NCBI GenBank assembly: GCA_964501335.1
Contig: CAZCTC010000049.1
Span: 1 to 58,134 of the forward strand
Length of the DNA stretch: 58,134 nt
Origin: CAZCTC01 sp964501335
Lineage (GTDB): Bacteria > Chloroflexota > Anaerolineae > B4-G1 > SLSP01
Direction of reading: 5' to 3'
How positions within the stretch are numbered: the first letter of the stretch is position 1; each line of letters opens with the position of its first letter. The notes under the pieces were generated by a model. The model had not been told where the DNA came from, made no database searches, and worked only from the letters and a program-made list of their open reading frames with translations. Shown piece after piece: positions 16,176-25,970 of the stretch. The translations under genes and the position numbers were made by a program.

Positions 16176-17780
16176 TTATCTGCGACGAGAACGGATCAGC
16201 ATAATCCCGACGCCCATCGCCCCCATCACCATAATGATCCCGGCCACCAGGACCACAATCCGCAAGGTTTTGGTTTGGGCCTCCTGAGCGGCCTCCGAAT
16301 CACTTGGCTCCACGGTAGCCTCTCCAGAAAGCACACTGGAAGTCGGGGTCGGAGTCGGCAGCGTGATGGGCATGCCACCACTGGCGTCCTGCTGCACCCC
16401 GAACTCCACATTCGCCGGAGCCCCCCCCACCACCAGCGCCATATCGGCCGGCCCACTGGCCTTATATCCCGCCGGAGGCTGGAAGGTCAGCCGATAAGAA
16501 CCGGCGGGCACATTGTCAAAACAGGCCGGATTGGCATCCGGCATCGGTCCTTTGTTACCCACCAGACCGGCTGCACCGTTGAGCATAAAGATCGCCCCGG
16601 CCAGCGACTCCTCATCCGCCTGACGGAAAGAATCGCCGTTCCGATCCAGAAAAGCCATCGCACAGACACCCCCGGCAACATTCGTCGTCTGCGGCGTACT
16701 CCCCGCGGCCGGAGTCTCCGGGGTCGGTGTCGCCGCAGCCGCACCGCCCCCCGGTTTGGAAAGGACCAATTCCTGGCCCAACACGATCAGGTTGTCTTCC
16801 CCGATCCCGTTGAGTTCCCGGATCTGCTCGATCGGAATGTCATACTCATAGGCAATTCCGCCCAGCGTATCGCCGGCCTGCACCACATAGACCACCGTCC
16901 CATCCGGGCGCGGCGTCGGCGTCGGTGCCACCATGGCCACTTCCTGAGCCGTCGGCTGCGACGCAATCACCGCAACCGGTTGCTGCGTCGGGGCCGCCTG
17001 CGGCTGAGCCGCCGCCACTGCCTGCCCACCCCCGACCACGGTCAGACTTGCATCATCAATGTAGATATCATTGCTGATGCGGAAAATCGCATCAATCCAA
17101 TCGGCCCGCGAGTAAGTGAAAACCGTCACTTTGTCGGCCTTCGCCACCGCCTGGACCTGAAACTGGCCCCAGGCATCGTACACTTCCCTCTCTGCCGACC
17201 AGACAACCGAACTAGCCCAGGGATTGGTTCCCCCGGTGGGATCGATGCCCACCCGCGTATGCATCGGAGCCGGGCTGTTGGAAGTCGACCCCGTAGGGCA
17301 AACATTCCACTGCGCCCCCGACATGCAGGACCAGCTTTGCATAAAAACGGTAAACAACAGGGTAATCCCAGGCTTGATACCGCTTACCTGCTGATACAGG
17401 CCGGCTTCATGCTGGCGATTCCACGAGAAATAACGCTGAGCCATATAACCGGAATGGACCCGTTCTGGATAGGCCTCGGAAAGCACCTGTCCGAATTCCG
17501 GACGTCCCCAGGAACAGATCTTATCCTCAGGACAGGCAGAAGCCCCCATCGCATAAGCAGGCGGTTGGTCCAGATAGAAAGCGGTCCAACCCGGAGCGAT
17601 CCGCACTTCGGCGATCCCGCCCTGAGCCGGCCAATCCCAGCCCCCGGAATCGAAATCTCCGTTGACCAGCAGATTGACGCCCGCCTGCTGGGCGTGAACC
17701 GGGGACGGCAAGAACAATTCCCCAGTCCCCAACACCAGAATCACGACCATCAGTGACCACAGGAATCGGGATTTATTCAT
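16176..17780 (-). CDS. Secreted LysM protein with beta-sandwich, Cna-B-like domain and C-terminal anchor
   Basis: Protein of 534 residues, paralogous to its upstream neighbour. In order: a signal peptide (SLMVVILVLGTGELFLPSPV), an N-terminal beta-sandwich of the carbohydrate-binding type (NLLVNGDFDSGGWDWP ... RVGIDPTGGTNPWASSVVWS ... VTVFTYSRA), a Pro/Thr linker, one LysM (VVYVVQAGDTLGGIAYEYDI ... QELVLSK), and an SdrD/Cna-B-like module (AFLDRNGDSFRQADEESLAG ... FDNVPAGSYRLTFQPPAGYK). It ends with a transmembrane helix and an RSRRR tail. It is probably a cell-envelope glycan-binding surface protein. The 26-nt gap to the upstream paralogue suggests cotranscription. Confidence 0.85.
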   Translation of the reverse strand: MNKSRFLWSLMVVILVLGTGELFLPSPVHAQQAGVNLLVNGDFDSGGWDWPAQGGIAEVRIAPGWTAFYLDQPPAYAMGASACPEDKICSWGRPEFGQVLSEAYPERVHSGYMAQRYFSWNRQHEAGLYQQVSGIKPGITLLFTVFMQSWSCMSGAQWNVCPTGSTSNSPAPMHTRVGIDPTGGTNPWASSVVWSAEREVYDAWGQFQVQAVAKADKVTVFTYSRADWIDAIFRISNDIYIDDASLTVVGGGQAVAAAQPQAAPTQQPVAVIASQPTAQEVAMVAPTPTPRPDGTVVYVVQAGDTLGGIAYEYDIPIEQIRELNGIGEDNLIVLGQELVLSKPGGGAAAATPTPETPAAGSTPQTTNVAGGVCAMAFLDRNGDSFRQADEESLAGAIFMLNGAAGLVGNKGPMPDANPACFDNVPAGSYRLTFQPPAGYKASGPADMALVVGGAPANVEFGVQQDASGGMPITLPTPTPTSSVLSGEATVEPSDSEAAQEAQTKTLRIVVLVAGIIMVMGAMGVGIMLIRSRRR

Positions 17781-17806
17781 AGTTCATCAAAACCACTTGT
17801 CTGAAT

Positions 17807-19390
17807 TTACCGCATCATCCGGGCCCGGACAAAGAGGAAGAGGATGATCACCAACAACACCCCTACCACGCCGGCAGCGATTTTCACTATCCAGCCCAGA
17901 ATATCCTGCATCGAATTACTGCTGTTGGTGACCTCATTGCCCGTCGGCGTGGCCGTCACTTGCGGTTGCGCCCCCGGAGTCTGCTGAGCCGGAGCGGCAC
18001 CATCGGCACGCTTCACCCCAAAACCGATATCCAACTGGTTACCGGTAAAGATAAAAGCCAGATCGCCCGGGCCGCTCAAATTATACCCCGTAGGTGGCTG
18101 AGCGCTCACCCGATAGTTCCCGTTTTGCAGATTCGGCACACAATAAGGCTCATCAAAACCATTGCTGGTGTACGTGGCCACAATGCCCGCACTGCTGCTG
18201 ACCGCGAAAACCACACCAGGGATCAACTCTTCCGAATCACCCTGCCGATAGGTATCGGCATTGCGATCATTGAAGGCCACCAGACAGAGCCCCCCGGCAG
18301 CCGGGGCCTGCGGCGTCGTACCGACCGGAGCCTGCGGCGTCGTACCGGCCGGAGCCTGCGGCGTCGTACCGGCCGGAGCCTGCGGCGTCGTGCCGGCCGG
18401 CGGCTGCGGCGTCGGTTGGACCACCGGTTGCGAGGTGGCCGTAGGAGCCACCACCGCCTTGCCCGAAATCACCAATTCCTGCCCCACCACGATCATATTG
18501 TCGGCGCCGATGTTGTTCAAGGATTTGATCTGATCGATCGTGACGTTGTACTGATAGGCAATTCCGCCCAACGTATCGCCGGACTGCACCACATAGACCA
18601 CCGCGCCGTCGGCACGGGGAGTCGCCGTAGGTCGGGGCGTGGGCGGAGGGCCCACCGTGGGAGGAATCGTCGTTGCCTGAGGAGCCGAGGTCGCCGTAGC
18701 GGCAGAACCACCGACCACCGAGAGGGTTGCATCGTCCCACCAGACATCCATATGGGCTACCGGCTGAACGGTGCGGAACTTATTATCGACATAAACCGAG
18801 ACCTTACCGCTGGCCCCGGCCGTCGCTTCAACGGAAAAAGCAACCCAGGAATCTGCGGTGTTGACCTCGCCGGACCAGACAATCCCGCCATCGTACCACA
18901 GGCCCTTGCCTTCAGGATCGATACCGACGCGCATTCGGGGAACCCAGTTGCTGCCCATTGAGGCCGCCGGCGGCTGCTCGTTACTCGCCCGGCCGTACCC
19001 AAAGACGGTAAACCGCACCCGGCTGCCGGGAGGTACACTGACGGTCTGGAAAACGCCCCCATGCCAGGTTATAAATTGCGCCCCGACATGCTGCGAAGCA
19101 CTTCCGCCGTGCTTCAACCCGAGATTGCTGTAATCGCCCTCATCAGACCAGCTGGGCAAACAGACAAAATCCCAGTCCGAAGGTTTGGTAGAGCACTTTT
19201 CTCCGCTGTCCTCATGCCAGGGCGCCCAACCATTGGCTACCCCGCCGTTATAAGGAGCTTCGAATCCCGGATTCGTCAGTAAATTCGGCCCCCCTTGCAA
19301 TGCCTGCAAAGGCAGGGGCTGCGCCCCCCACAGGCCAACCAGCATCAACAGAGCCACAAGACCCATGGTCCACTTGTGCAATTTTGTCAT
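17807..19390 (-). CDS. Secreted LysM protein, paralogue with TPQAPAGT repeat linker
   Basis: Protein of about 527 residues with the same architecture as its downstream paralogue. It has a signal peptide (WTMGLVALLMLVGLWGAQPL), a beta-sandwich (NLLTNPGFEAPYNGG ... RVGIDPEGKGLWYDGGIVWS ... VSVYVDNKF), one LysM (VVYVVQSGDTLGGIAYQYNV), a Pro-rich linker with near-identical TPQAPAGT units, a Cna-B-like module (AFNDRNADTYRQGDSEELIP ... NLQNGNYRVSAQPPTGYN) and a C-terminal helix ending RARMMR. Start 19390 has GAGGAAGGAG upstream; the longer ORF adds 22 residues before the signal peptide. It is served by a strong candidate promoter (19508-19535). Confidence 0.85.
   Translation of the reverse strand: MTKLHKWTMGLVALLMLVGLWGAQPLPLQALQGGPNLLTNPGFEAPYNGGVANGWAPWHEDSGEKCSTKPSDWDFVCLPSWSDEGDYSNLGLKHGGSASQHVGAQFITWHGGVFQTVSVPPGSRVRFTVFGYGRASNEQPPAASMGSNWVPRMRVGIDPEGKGLWYDGGIVWSGEVNTADSWVAFSVEATAGASGKVSVYVDNKFRTVQPVAHMDVWWDDATLSVVGGSAATATSAPQATTIPPTVGPPPTPRPTATPRADGAVVYVVQSGDTLGGIAYQYNVTIDQIKSLNNIGADNMIVVGQELVISGKAVVAPTATSQPVVQPTPQPPAGTTPQAPAGTTPQAPAGTTPQAPVGTTPQAPAAGGLCLVAFNDRNADTYRQGDSEELIPGVVFAVSSSAGIVATYTSNGFDEPYCVPNLQNGNYRVSAQPPTGYNLSGPGDLAFIFTGNQLDIGFGVKRADGAAPAQQTPGAQPQVTATPTGNEVTNSSNSMQDILGWIVKIAAGVVGVLLVIILFLFVRARMMR
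18311..18406 (-). repeat. 24-bp tandem repeat in the LysM linker (4 units)
   Basis: Four consecutive 24-bp units encode GTTPQAPA-type octapeptides in the Pro/Thr linker between LysM and the Cna-B-like module. Units 2 and 3 are identical as read; units 1 and 4 differ at a few positions. The downstream paralogue lacks the expansion. Copy number is likely variable between strains. Confidence 0.9.
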
Positions 19391-19507
19391 TGCTCCTTCC
19401 TCAACTACTATTCTGGAATGATGCGCCATTGGAATGGATTGATCCTTCAGACGCAAGGGAGCGCGTAGATTTCTTAGATGCAGGAGTTACGCCCCACTAA
19501 AGGAAAA

Positions 19508-19535
19508 ATTATAGCACAGGTGGAAGGAGGGTCAA
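19508..19535 (-). promoter_or_regulatory. Strong sigma70-like promoter of the LysM pair
   Basis: On the minus strand TTGACC (19535-19530) and TATAAT (19513-19508) are separated by 16 nt. The expected start of transcription is near 19501, giving a leader of about 110 nt before ATG 19390. Confidence 0.75.
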
Positions 19536-19555
19536 ACGCACATTAATTTTATTTG

Positions 19556-19594
19556 ATTATTTTTCGCGCGCTCGGAAGGCGCGCGAAAAATAAT
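19556..19594. repeat. Hairpin family member H5
   Basis: A perfect 16-bp stem (19556-19571 with 19579-19594) has loop TCGGAAG and arms ATTATTTTTCGCGCGC / GCGCGCGAAAAATAAT. It starts 23 nt after the stop of the metalloprotease-like gene. Confidence 0.88.
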
Positions 19595-19616
19595 CCCACT
19601 TTTAAAACTCCCCAAG

Positions 19617-20957
19617 CTACTCCCGATTCAATTTCTCAATAATCCGCCGCACCGTCTCCACATCCGGAGCCCGCACCACCACCACCGAATCATCGCTCCG
19701 CAAAAGACAACGGTAGTCCGACGCTTTCTCCCAACAGGACCAGCCCTCCACCGCCGGATCGGCTTTATCCATCTCTTTCAGAGTCAAAAACTTTCCATAG
19801 ACCCGCTCGAATTCCTGCGCATCCCGCTCACGATCCCATACGGTGCGCCAGATAAACGCCAGATCGCCGCTCTCTTTCTGATAATAAACCGCATAGCGAT
19901 CGCCGTCCCATCCGGCCGCCGCCGTATGCCCCGTCGTCGTGAAGGCTTCTCCCATCTGCAAATCGATCGTCAACTCCCCCATCACATCCTCATCCGTCAA
20001 CCGCCACCCGCTGCCCAAGGTCTCCGTCAACGGCGGCAGAGAAAGAAGCTGCGGTTCGTCACGGTTCATATAAGAAAGGGGATGCATAATCTGCTCGCTC
20101 GATTGCGGAAGATCCCGATAAGCCGCATTGACAGCGGTCCATTCACCATCCGCATAGATCCGCTGCGCAAAAATCAATCCTTCCTCATAAGGAAACTCCA
20201 TCCCCACCCGTACTACGGCCGGGAAATCATCCATCGAAGGAATATCCATTTGCAAAAACTCGACGATCAACCGTACCCGGTCAATAGGCGTCATTTGCTC
20301 CATATAATTAGATTGCAACAACGTCGCATCGCCCTCTACCAGCGCCTGAATCCCGATCATATGATCGTTGTCCCCCACATCGACATCATCCCCATACCCC
20401 AGCGCTTCCAGATCGTAGTGTTGATCCTGTAAAGCATGGGTCAATTCGTGCACCAGCGTGATTCGATCGATAACATTCATCGGCCCCTTGTCCGAAATCA
20501 CATACAGCTCTTCGGTCTCGGGATCGTAAAAACCGGCAACCTGATCGGTATAGAGATCGACATAGAGCTGGAACAGATCGGTCCCCGGTTCTACCAGATC
20601 AAAAGCCTCCAGAACCAGCGCATAATCCTCCGCCTCTTCCCTGGACCAATCCGCCTCCAGATCCTTCTGCATGCGGGCCCCTAATTCCTCGCGGGTCATC
20701 AACTGGAAATTCACCGACTTCTTGAAATCCAGGCCGCGCATCTCCGCAACCTCTTTCTCCACCACCGTCATCAAAGAAGCCGGATCGGTAGGATAGTGAC
20801 GATCTTCACTCCACAGCCAGGCCCCCACCCCGCCGGCGAGCAAACAACATCCCAAAACCACCACCAGCAGCCCGCCGACCAGACAACCCACCACCCACCG
20901 CCAGGGTTGACTGCCGCCACCCGCCGGCTTCACCGGCACTGCATTTTCAATCAACAT
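19617..20957 (-). CDS. Membrane-anchored HExxH metalloprotease-like protein
   Basis: Protein of about 446 residues. A cytoplasmic Pro/Gly-rich N-terminus and one hydrophobic segment (VVGCLVGGLLVVVLGCCLLA) are followed by an extracytoplasmic domain with VAGFYDPETEELYVISD and the zinc-site motif LVHELTHALQDQHYDLEAL (HExxH). The pattern matches a family of uncharacterised secreted bacterial zincin-like proteins. A downstream glutamate ligand may lie in ALVEGDATLL. ATG 20957 has AGAGGA upstream; the longer ORF runs back into repeat-like intergenic sequence. Substrate unknown. Confidence 0.8.
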   Translation of the reverse strand: MLIENAVPVKPAGGGSQPWRWVVGCLVGGLLVVVLGCCLLAGGVGAWLWSEDRHYPTDPASLMTVVEKEVAEMRGLDFKKSVNFQLMTREELGARMQKDLEADWSREEAEDYALVLEAFDLVEPGTDLFQLYVDLYTDQVAGFYDPETEELYVISDKGPMNVIDRITLVHELTHALQDQHYDLEALGYGDDVDVGDNDHMIGIQALVEGDATLLQSNYMEQMTPIDRVRLIVEFLQMDIPSMDDFPAVVRVGMEFPYEEGLIFAQRIYADGEWTAVNAAYRDLPQSSEQIMHPLSYMNRDEPQLLSLPPLTETLGSGWRLTDEDVMGELTIDLQMGEAFTTTGHTAAAGWDGDRYAVYYQKESGDLAFIWRTVWDRERDAQEFERVYGKFLTLKEMDKADPAVEGWSCWEKASDYRCLLRSDDSVVVVRAPDVETVRRIIEKLNRE

Positions 20958-21118
20958 AAAAATCCTCTCTATCCTGAAATTAGCCCCGGGATTTTTAACG
21001 CAAAGACGCCAGGCAGCCAAGAAAACACTTAAAAAGCCTCTTCTGTCTCTCTCGGCAATCTCTGCGCCTCCGCAATGTATTTCTTTCAACCTGTGCGGTT
21101 AGTCTGGGAAAAAGCCCC

Positions 21119-21152
21119 TATTTTCGGCGGCTTCAGAAAGCCGCCGAAAATA
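21119..21152. repeat. Hairpin family member H6, CAGA loop
   Basis: A perfect 15-bp stem (21119-21133 with 21138-21152) carries TATTTTCGGCGGCTT / AAGCCGCCGAAAATA around CAGA. It starts 54 nt after the transglutaminase stop. It is almost identical to H7 at 26836-26873 and is followed by an AAAAAACTCTCTC string, as in that reverse repeat copy. Confidence 0.88.
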
Positions 21153-21205
21153 TGAAAAAACTCTCTCCCTTTTCTCTGCGACCTCCGCGTTAAATCCGAA
21201 TCTGG

Positions 21206-23608
21206 CTACTGAAATCTGGGGAAATCCGAACCGGGCACAGTGGCGTTCCGATTCGTCCCGGCCAACCGTTCCGGCTGGGGTTTCCGCCGCCACCGCGCCA
21301 TCCACAACCGCAGCCGCAACCGGAGCCACAACCGGATAGCCCCCTTCATCTCGGCAACCGTCGGAGGTTCCGGCGCATACGAAGCCTTCACATACAGAGC
21401 CATCAATTGCCGGACTTCCCACTCCGCCGGGAACAGCCGATCCGGCCAGTAAACTTCCGGCCCTATCTTGATCAATCGGGCCGCAAAAGCATCGCCAAAT
21501 TCAGTCGGCGTCTCCCCACCCTGTTGATCCGTTCCCAATCGGCGAGCATGATACCGCAACTGCCGATAGATTGCCCCCAAAGATTCCACCGGAGCCCGCC
21601 GGCTCAACCACCAGACCTCCACCAGGGTACTTCCACCCAACCCCACGACCGCCACGATCAGCCCCGACAACAGCCAGGACCAACCGAACCACCCCGCCGT
21701 CGTCGGTTCCGGCTCCTCCGGCACCAAAGGTTCCATCAATGCCTCGTAAGCTTCCTCTTCAATCTCACTCAACTGAGCGCGATCCACTTCAGGCTGATTT
21801 CCCGTCGGCTCGAACTCCACCCAACCATAGGTCGGAAAATAAACTTCCACCCAGGCATGGGCATCAGCTTCCGTCACCACATACCGCGCATTGTACATAT
21901 CATAGGTGCCGCTGGCATACCCGATGACCAGACGCGCCGGCACCCCCGCCGCTCGCGCCAGCACCACCATCGCCGTGGCGTAATAATCGCAATAGCCCTT
22001 CTTCAGATCGAAAAGAAAATAATCCGCCACATCCCGATTGACCGGGGGATAAGAGACCGCCAGTGTATAAGGATAGGTAGTCCGCAAATAACGTTCAATC
22101 GCCACCGCCCGATCGTAAGGCGTCGGCGACGTAGCCGTCAGATCGCGCGCCAGCGCAAAAACCCGATCGGGAACCGTCTCCGGCAATTTCACATAATAAT
22201 TGACGATCGGCAACGGATAATCCGTCCCCGCAGCGCGCAACTGATCTGCGGTCGCCACAGACACCAGCGAATCCGCCCGATAGCGGGATTCATCGATCAA
22301 AACCCCAAAGGGATCCTGCGGTAACCGCCAATCCACATTGAAATCCTTATCCGCCGTCACCAACGCCCCCGCCGCATACAACAGCCCCGGGGAATCACCT
22401 ACCAGCTGGACATCCTGGCGCACCCACCGCTGTCCCGGCAACGGTTCGTTGATCAACAAATCCCCCGCGGAATAGCGGTTTACCTCAAAACGGGTCGAGG
22501 TCCAGCCGTACCCGGTATAAGCATCAAAGGTCATACTGCGCCAGTAATAGCGCTTCGAAGGCGCCGCCACCCCACCGCCCGGAATCGGCTCCAGGACATC
22601 CCCGGTCCGCACCAGCATCACCACCTCACGCGAAAGCTCCGGCCCCGAACCAATAAGATGCCGCTGCGGCAAACCGCCGGATCGAGCCTTATCCATCGGC
22701 CCCGTTGCCGGTTCCGGCAATTGCTCCAACCCCAACGATTCGGCAATCGCCTGGGTATCTTCCGACTGATCCTTGGTAATCTCCTGCACCCAGTCGGCTA
22801 TCTGCTGCACCGAAACCATCGGCAGCACCGCCGCCGCCGACAAAAGCCCGATCGTCACCAGAACCGCCGCCACCCACAGATCAAGCCGGATATCGCGCGA
22901 AAAATCAATGCCGTTCGCCAGCCAGCCCCGTTCCCGCAGATCGTGGCCGCCCAACGCCATCAACAACATCGTCCCACCCATCATCGGCAGCAACATCATC
23001 GAGGTGGTACGCACATACGAAAAAGTCGCCGCCAACAAAATCCCTGCCGGGAGAACGGCCCCCAGCGTCCACTGTCGGCGACGGAATGTAGCTCCCGCCC
23101 ATACCGCACAACACCAGATCGCCGCCCCCCAGACCAACGACACCGCCACCGGATCAAACATCGGCTTGCCGTTCACAATCCCCAACACCCACATCTGCAC
23201 CCGTTCCAACAAGGTAACTACGCCCGCCCAGAAATTATTCGTGGCGGTTACCCCCAGAGACCAATCAGGGATCACCCCGGGCTGATCCGTCGTCAACTCC
23301 ATCCAGACCCAACCGACCGCTTCTCCCACCATCCGCAGCTGCGATAGCGGAATCTGCAAAAACTCATCCAGCAGCGAACCGACCCGAATAAACAGAATCT
23401 GGCCCCCGATAAACAACCCGATCAATAGATTGACCACTTCAGGCAGTCTCAAGATTCCCAAAATCCAGCCCAATGCCAGTCCCACCAGCGCCAGCGGCAG
23501 AACCAACCAGATATCCAGACGGGTTACCGCGTCGCTCAAACCAAAAGCCGTCGAGCCGACCACCAACGTCAACAAAATCAACGGTAAAAAGTACTTCGGG
23601 CCTTTCAT
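21206..23608 (-). CDS. TgpA-like transmembrane transglutaminase (DUF3488/TGc/DUF4129)
   Basis: Protein of about 800 residues. Five or six N-terminal membrane helices are followed by an extracytoplasmic transglutaminase-like core: the Cys motif KGYCDYYATAMVVLARAAGV with PARLVIGYASG, and the His motif DAHAWVEVYFPTYGWVEFEP. A further membrane helix (WSWLLSGLIVAVVGLGGS) and a DUF4129-like tail (YRQLRYHARRLG ... PTEFGDAFAARL) complete it. ATG 23608 overlaps the DUF58 stop in an ATGA, so translation is coupled; the longer ORF reads through the DUF58 gene. The trio MoxR-DUF58-transglutaminase is a conserved bacterial operon, whose AAA+ member is thought to act as a chaperone for membrane or secreted complexes. 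Confidence 0.92.
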   Translation of the reverse strand: MKGPKYFLPLILLTLVVGSTAFGLSDAVTRLDIWLVLPLALVGLALGWILGILRLPEVVNLLIGLFIGGQILFIRVGSLLDEFLQIPLSQLRMVGEAVGWVWMELTTDQPGVIPDWSLGVTATNNFWAGVVTLLERVQMWVLGIVNGKPMFDPVAVSLVWGAAIWCCAVWAGATFRRRQWTLGAVLPAGILLAATFSYVRTTSMMLLPMMGGTMLLMALGGHDLRERGWLANGIDFSRDIRLDLWVAAVLVTIGLLSAAAVLPMVSVQQIADWVQEITKDQSEDTQAIAESLGLEQLPEPATGPMDKARSGGLPQRHLIGSGPELSREVVMLVRTGDVLEPIPGGGVAAPSKRYYWRSMTFDAYTGYGWTSTRFEVNRYSAGDLLINEPLPGQRWVRQDVQLVGDSPGLLYAAGALVTADKDFNVDWRLPQDPFGVLIDESRYRADSLVSVATADQLRAAGTDYPLPIVNYYVKLPETVPDRVFALARDLTATSPTPYDRAVAIERYLRTTYPYTLAVSYPPVNRDVADYFLFDLKKGYCDYYATAMVVLARAAGVPARLVIGYASGTYDMYNARYVVTEADAHAWVEVYFPTYGWVEFEPTGNQPEVDRAQLSEIEEEAYEALMEPLVPEEPEPTTAGWFGWSWLLSGLIVAVVGLGGSTLVEVWWLSRRAPVESLGAIYRQLRYHARRLGTDQQGGETPTEFGDAFAARLIKIGPEVYWPDRLFPAEWEVRQLMALYVKASYAPEPPTVAEMKGAIRLWLRLRLRLWMARWRRKPQPERLAGTNRNATVPGSDFPRFQ

Positions 23609-24906
23609 CGCAACGCCCTCCATTCCGTATTCTGGACCGGATGGGTCATCACCGCTTTTCCCGTCCCCAAAACCTTCCACATCCCATCTTCTCGCTCGGG
23701 ATGCAACTCGGGCCGATCCAACAGTTCCCGGCCGATAACGTAATAAGTGATCCCCCACTGCTCCAACAAATGGCGCATGCCCGCCAGATTTCCAGCTCCA
23801 CCAAAAGAAGCCGGATCGAGCAACAGAACCGTCGGCGTCATGCCCCGGCGGATCAACGGCCAGAGAGTTTCCACCCATGTACTGTCAACCGTCGGCGTGA
23901 TGATAATCAGACTGGCCTGCTTTCCAATCGCCGCCCCCGTCCCCGCCAGCAAATCGCCCAACGGCCGGGCCCCCGGATTGACCAACGCCAGCGTCCGCAA
24001 AATCTCCCAGCGATGCCCATCTCCGTTTTCCGGCTCCATCCAGACCAGCGACTCACCATGCGTCACCAATCCCACCGCATGGCTGCTGCGCAAGCCCCGA
24101 TCCGCCAGCGAAGCCGCCAACACAATCCCATACTCCTCAGTCGAATCGATCCCCTCCCCTAACTGCACCTTCTTGTTGAGATCGAGGATAATCCACCAAT
24201 CCCCCGCCGGAGTGCCGTCAAAAATACGCACAAACAGCTCATCCCGGCGCGCCGAAGTGGGCCAGTGAATCCAGCGGATGCTGTCGCCCAGCACATACTC
24301 CCGCACCGTCGCCGCACTGACCGTCCGCTCCGGAGCATTGGCCCGCGGCCGCCCCTCACCGGCCCGTCCCCCCGGCGCGATATCGATCCAGGGCAGCGGC
24401 ACAATCGGCGGCAACACCAGCAACGGCGTCGTGGCCGGATAATCGATCCGCACCAAAAAAACCCCGAAGGGATCGCCGGTCAACAAAGCCGTCGGCCCCA
24501 GCGTAAAAAGTCCCCGCCGGCTACAAATCGCTTCCGTATGCCAGCGAATCGCACTCTGTCCCGATACCCCTGTCCCGCGACCGATGTTGTAATGCGGCAA
24601 CGAAGAATGATCGACCACCTCCGCCCACAACGCGGGAGCCCACCCATTGTTCTCCAGCGTAAACCGCTCGATCATCCGATCGCCGACCTGAGCCCAACCG
24701 AACCGCCGCTCCCGCAACAACTTCACTCCCCGGGCCAGTGAACGAGCCCACAGATAAGAAACCAGCCAGAGCCCGCCCAACCCGATGATCAAAACCCGCC
24801 AGCCGCGATAAGGGGTGATCAGTTGCAGCCCAAACAACAGCACCACCAAAACCGGCAGCAGGTATGAATTCAACCGGATGCGTGGATCAAACAGCCAGCG
24901 TTTCAT
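23605..24906 (-). CDS. DUF58-domain membrane protein
   Basis: Protein of 433 residues with two close N-terminal hydrophobic segments (YLLPVLVVLLFGLQLITPY and VLIIGLGGLWLVSYLWA). The DUF58 signature is REYVLGDSIRWIHWPTSARR followed by DELFVRIFDGTPAGDWWIIL, the start of a vWA-like fold (LDLNKK). The stop overlaps the transglutaminase ATG. In the conserved operon DUF58 proteins partner with MoxR ATPases. Confidence 0.92.
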   Translation of the reverse strand: MKRWLFDPRIRLNSYLLPVLVVLLFGLQLITPYRGWRVLIIGLGGLWLVSYLWARSLARGVKLLRERRFGWAQVGDRMIERFTLENNGWAPALWAEVVDHSSLPHYNIGRGTGVSGQSAIRWHTEAICSRRGLFTLGPTALLTGDPFGVFLVRIDYPATTPLLVLPPIVPLPWIDIAPGGRAGEGRPRANAPERTVSAATVREYVLGDSIRWIHWPTSARRDELFVRIFDGTPAGDWWIILDLNKKVQLGEGIDSTEEYGIVLAASLADRGLRSSHAVGLVTHGESLVWMEPENGDGHRWEILRTLALVNPGARPLGDLLAGTGAAIGKQASLIIITPTVDSTWVETLWPLIRRGMTPTVLLLDPASFGGAGNLAGMRHLLEQWGITYYVIGRELLDRPELHPEREDGMWKVLGTGKAVMTHPVQNTEWRALR

Positions 24907-24917
24907 GGCACAGGCCT

Positions 24918-25877
24918 TTACGACTTAGCCCGTACCATATCGCCGCCGGGTACGGGGACCGAGCCCAGCAGTTCATGGACAATCTGATCGGCGCTCTGCT
25001 CGCGCAATCGGGCCCCCGGCCCCAGGATCAAACGGTGCCCTAAAGCCGGAATCGCCATCGCCTTGACATCGTCGGGCAACACAAAATCACGCCCGCTCAA
25101 TGCCGCCCGCGCCTGGGCAACGCGATAAAGCGTCAGGCTGCCGCGCGGACTGGCCCCCAAAAAAATATCCGTATGATGACGGGTACGGCCCACCAGATCG
25201 ACAATATAACGCTTCACCGGCGGCGCCACATAGATCGCTTTAACCTGCTCCTGAGCCTTCACCAGCTCATCCACCTTACAAACCGGCTGTAAATCCAACA
25301 CGGGATGGCGGAACTGCTGCTGATCGAGCACCTTGATCTCATCCTCGGAATCAGGATAGCCCAACCGGATCCGCAGCAAAAACCGATCCAGCTGCGCTTC
25401 CGGCAGCGGGTAAGTTCCCTGATACTCAATCGGATTCTGCGTCGCCAGCACCATAAACGGCTGCGGCAGGATATGCGTCGTGCCGTCCACCGTCACCTGA
25501 TGCTCTTCCATCGCCTCCAGCAGCGCCGATTGCGTCTTCGGCGTGGCCCGGTTGATCTCATCAGCCATCACCACCTGCGCCATCAACGGCCCGGAACGGA
25601 ATTCAAATTGCCGGGTCCCCTGATTAAAAATGGAAACCCCTGTCACATCGCTGGGCAGCATATCCGGCGTAAACTGAATCCGACTGAAAGAAGCCCCCAA
25701 AGAGCGAGCCAGGCTGCGCGCCAGCATCGTCTTCCCCACTCCCGGCACATCTTCCAACAGAAGGTGACCCTGGCAAAGCAGCCCGATCACAGCGGATTCC
25801 ACAACACTCCGCTTACCGACAATCACCTGCTCGACATTCTCAATGATCTTCTGTGCAAACGTCATGATTTCCGACAT
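24918..25877 (-). CDS. MoxR-family AAA+ ATPase
   Basis: ATPase of 319 residues. Walker A is EDVPGVGKTMLARSLARSLG (about residues 42-61), the Walker B region is VVMADEINRATPKTQSALLE, sensor 1 is LATQNPIEYQGTYPLPEAQL, and the lid is ASPRGSLTLYRVAQARAALS. Cytoplasmic; probably remodels or assembles the complex formed with the next two gene products. First gene of the three-gene operon, 11 nt from DUF58. No convincing promoter was read upstream. Confidence 0.95.
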   Translation of the reverse strand: MSEIMTFAQKIIENVEQVIVGKRSVVESAVIGLLCQGHLLLEDVPGVGKTMLARSLARSLGASFSRIQFTPDMLPSDVTGVSIFNQGTRQFEFRSGPLMAQVVMADEINRATPKTQSALLEAMEEHQVTVDGTTHILPQPFMVLATQNPIEYQGTYPLPEAQLDRFLLRIRLGYPDSEDEIKVLDQQQFRHPVLDLQPVCKVDELVKAQEQVKAIYVAPPVKRYIVDLVGRTRHHTDIFLGASPRGSLTLYRVAQARAALSGRDFVLPDDVKAMAIPALGHRLILGPGARLREQSADQIVHELLGSVPVPGGDMVRAKS

Positions 25878-25970
25878 GCCAGTTTCCCCCTCTAGAAGTT
25901 TTCTCAGCTTTTCACCTGCTGTTTACTAATAGTGCTCCTGCCCAAAACAGGTTCACATCATCCCACAAAC

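Noticed and set aside
18311..18406. CRISPR-like tandem repeat
   Set aside because: It is in frame, codes for a Pro/Thr linker and has no spacers.
23609..23878. 90-codon N-terminal extension of the transglutaminase
   Set aside because: It reads out of frame through the DUF58 gene; the ATG overlapping the DUF58 stop fits both operon structure and the first membrane helix.
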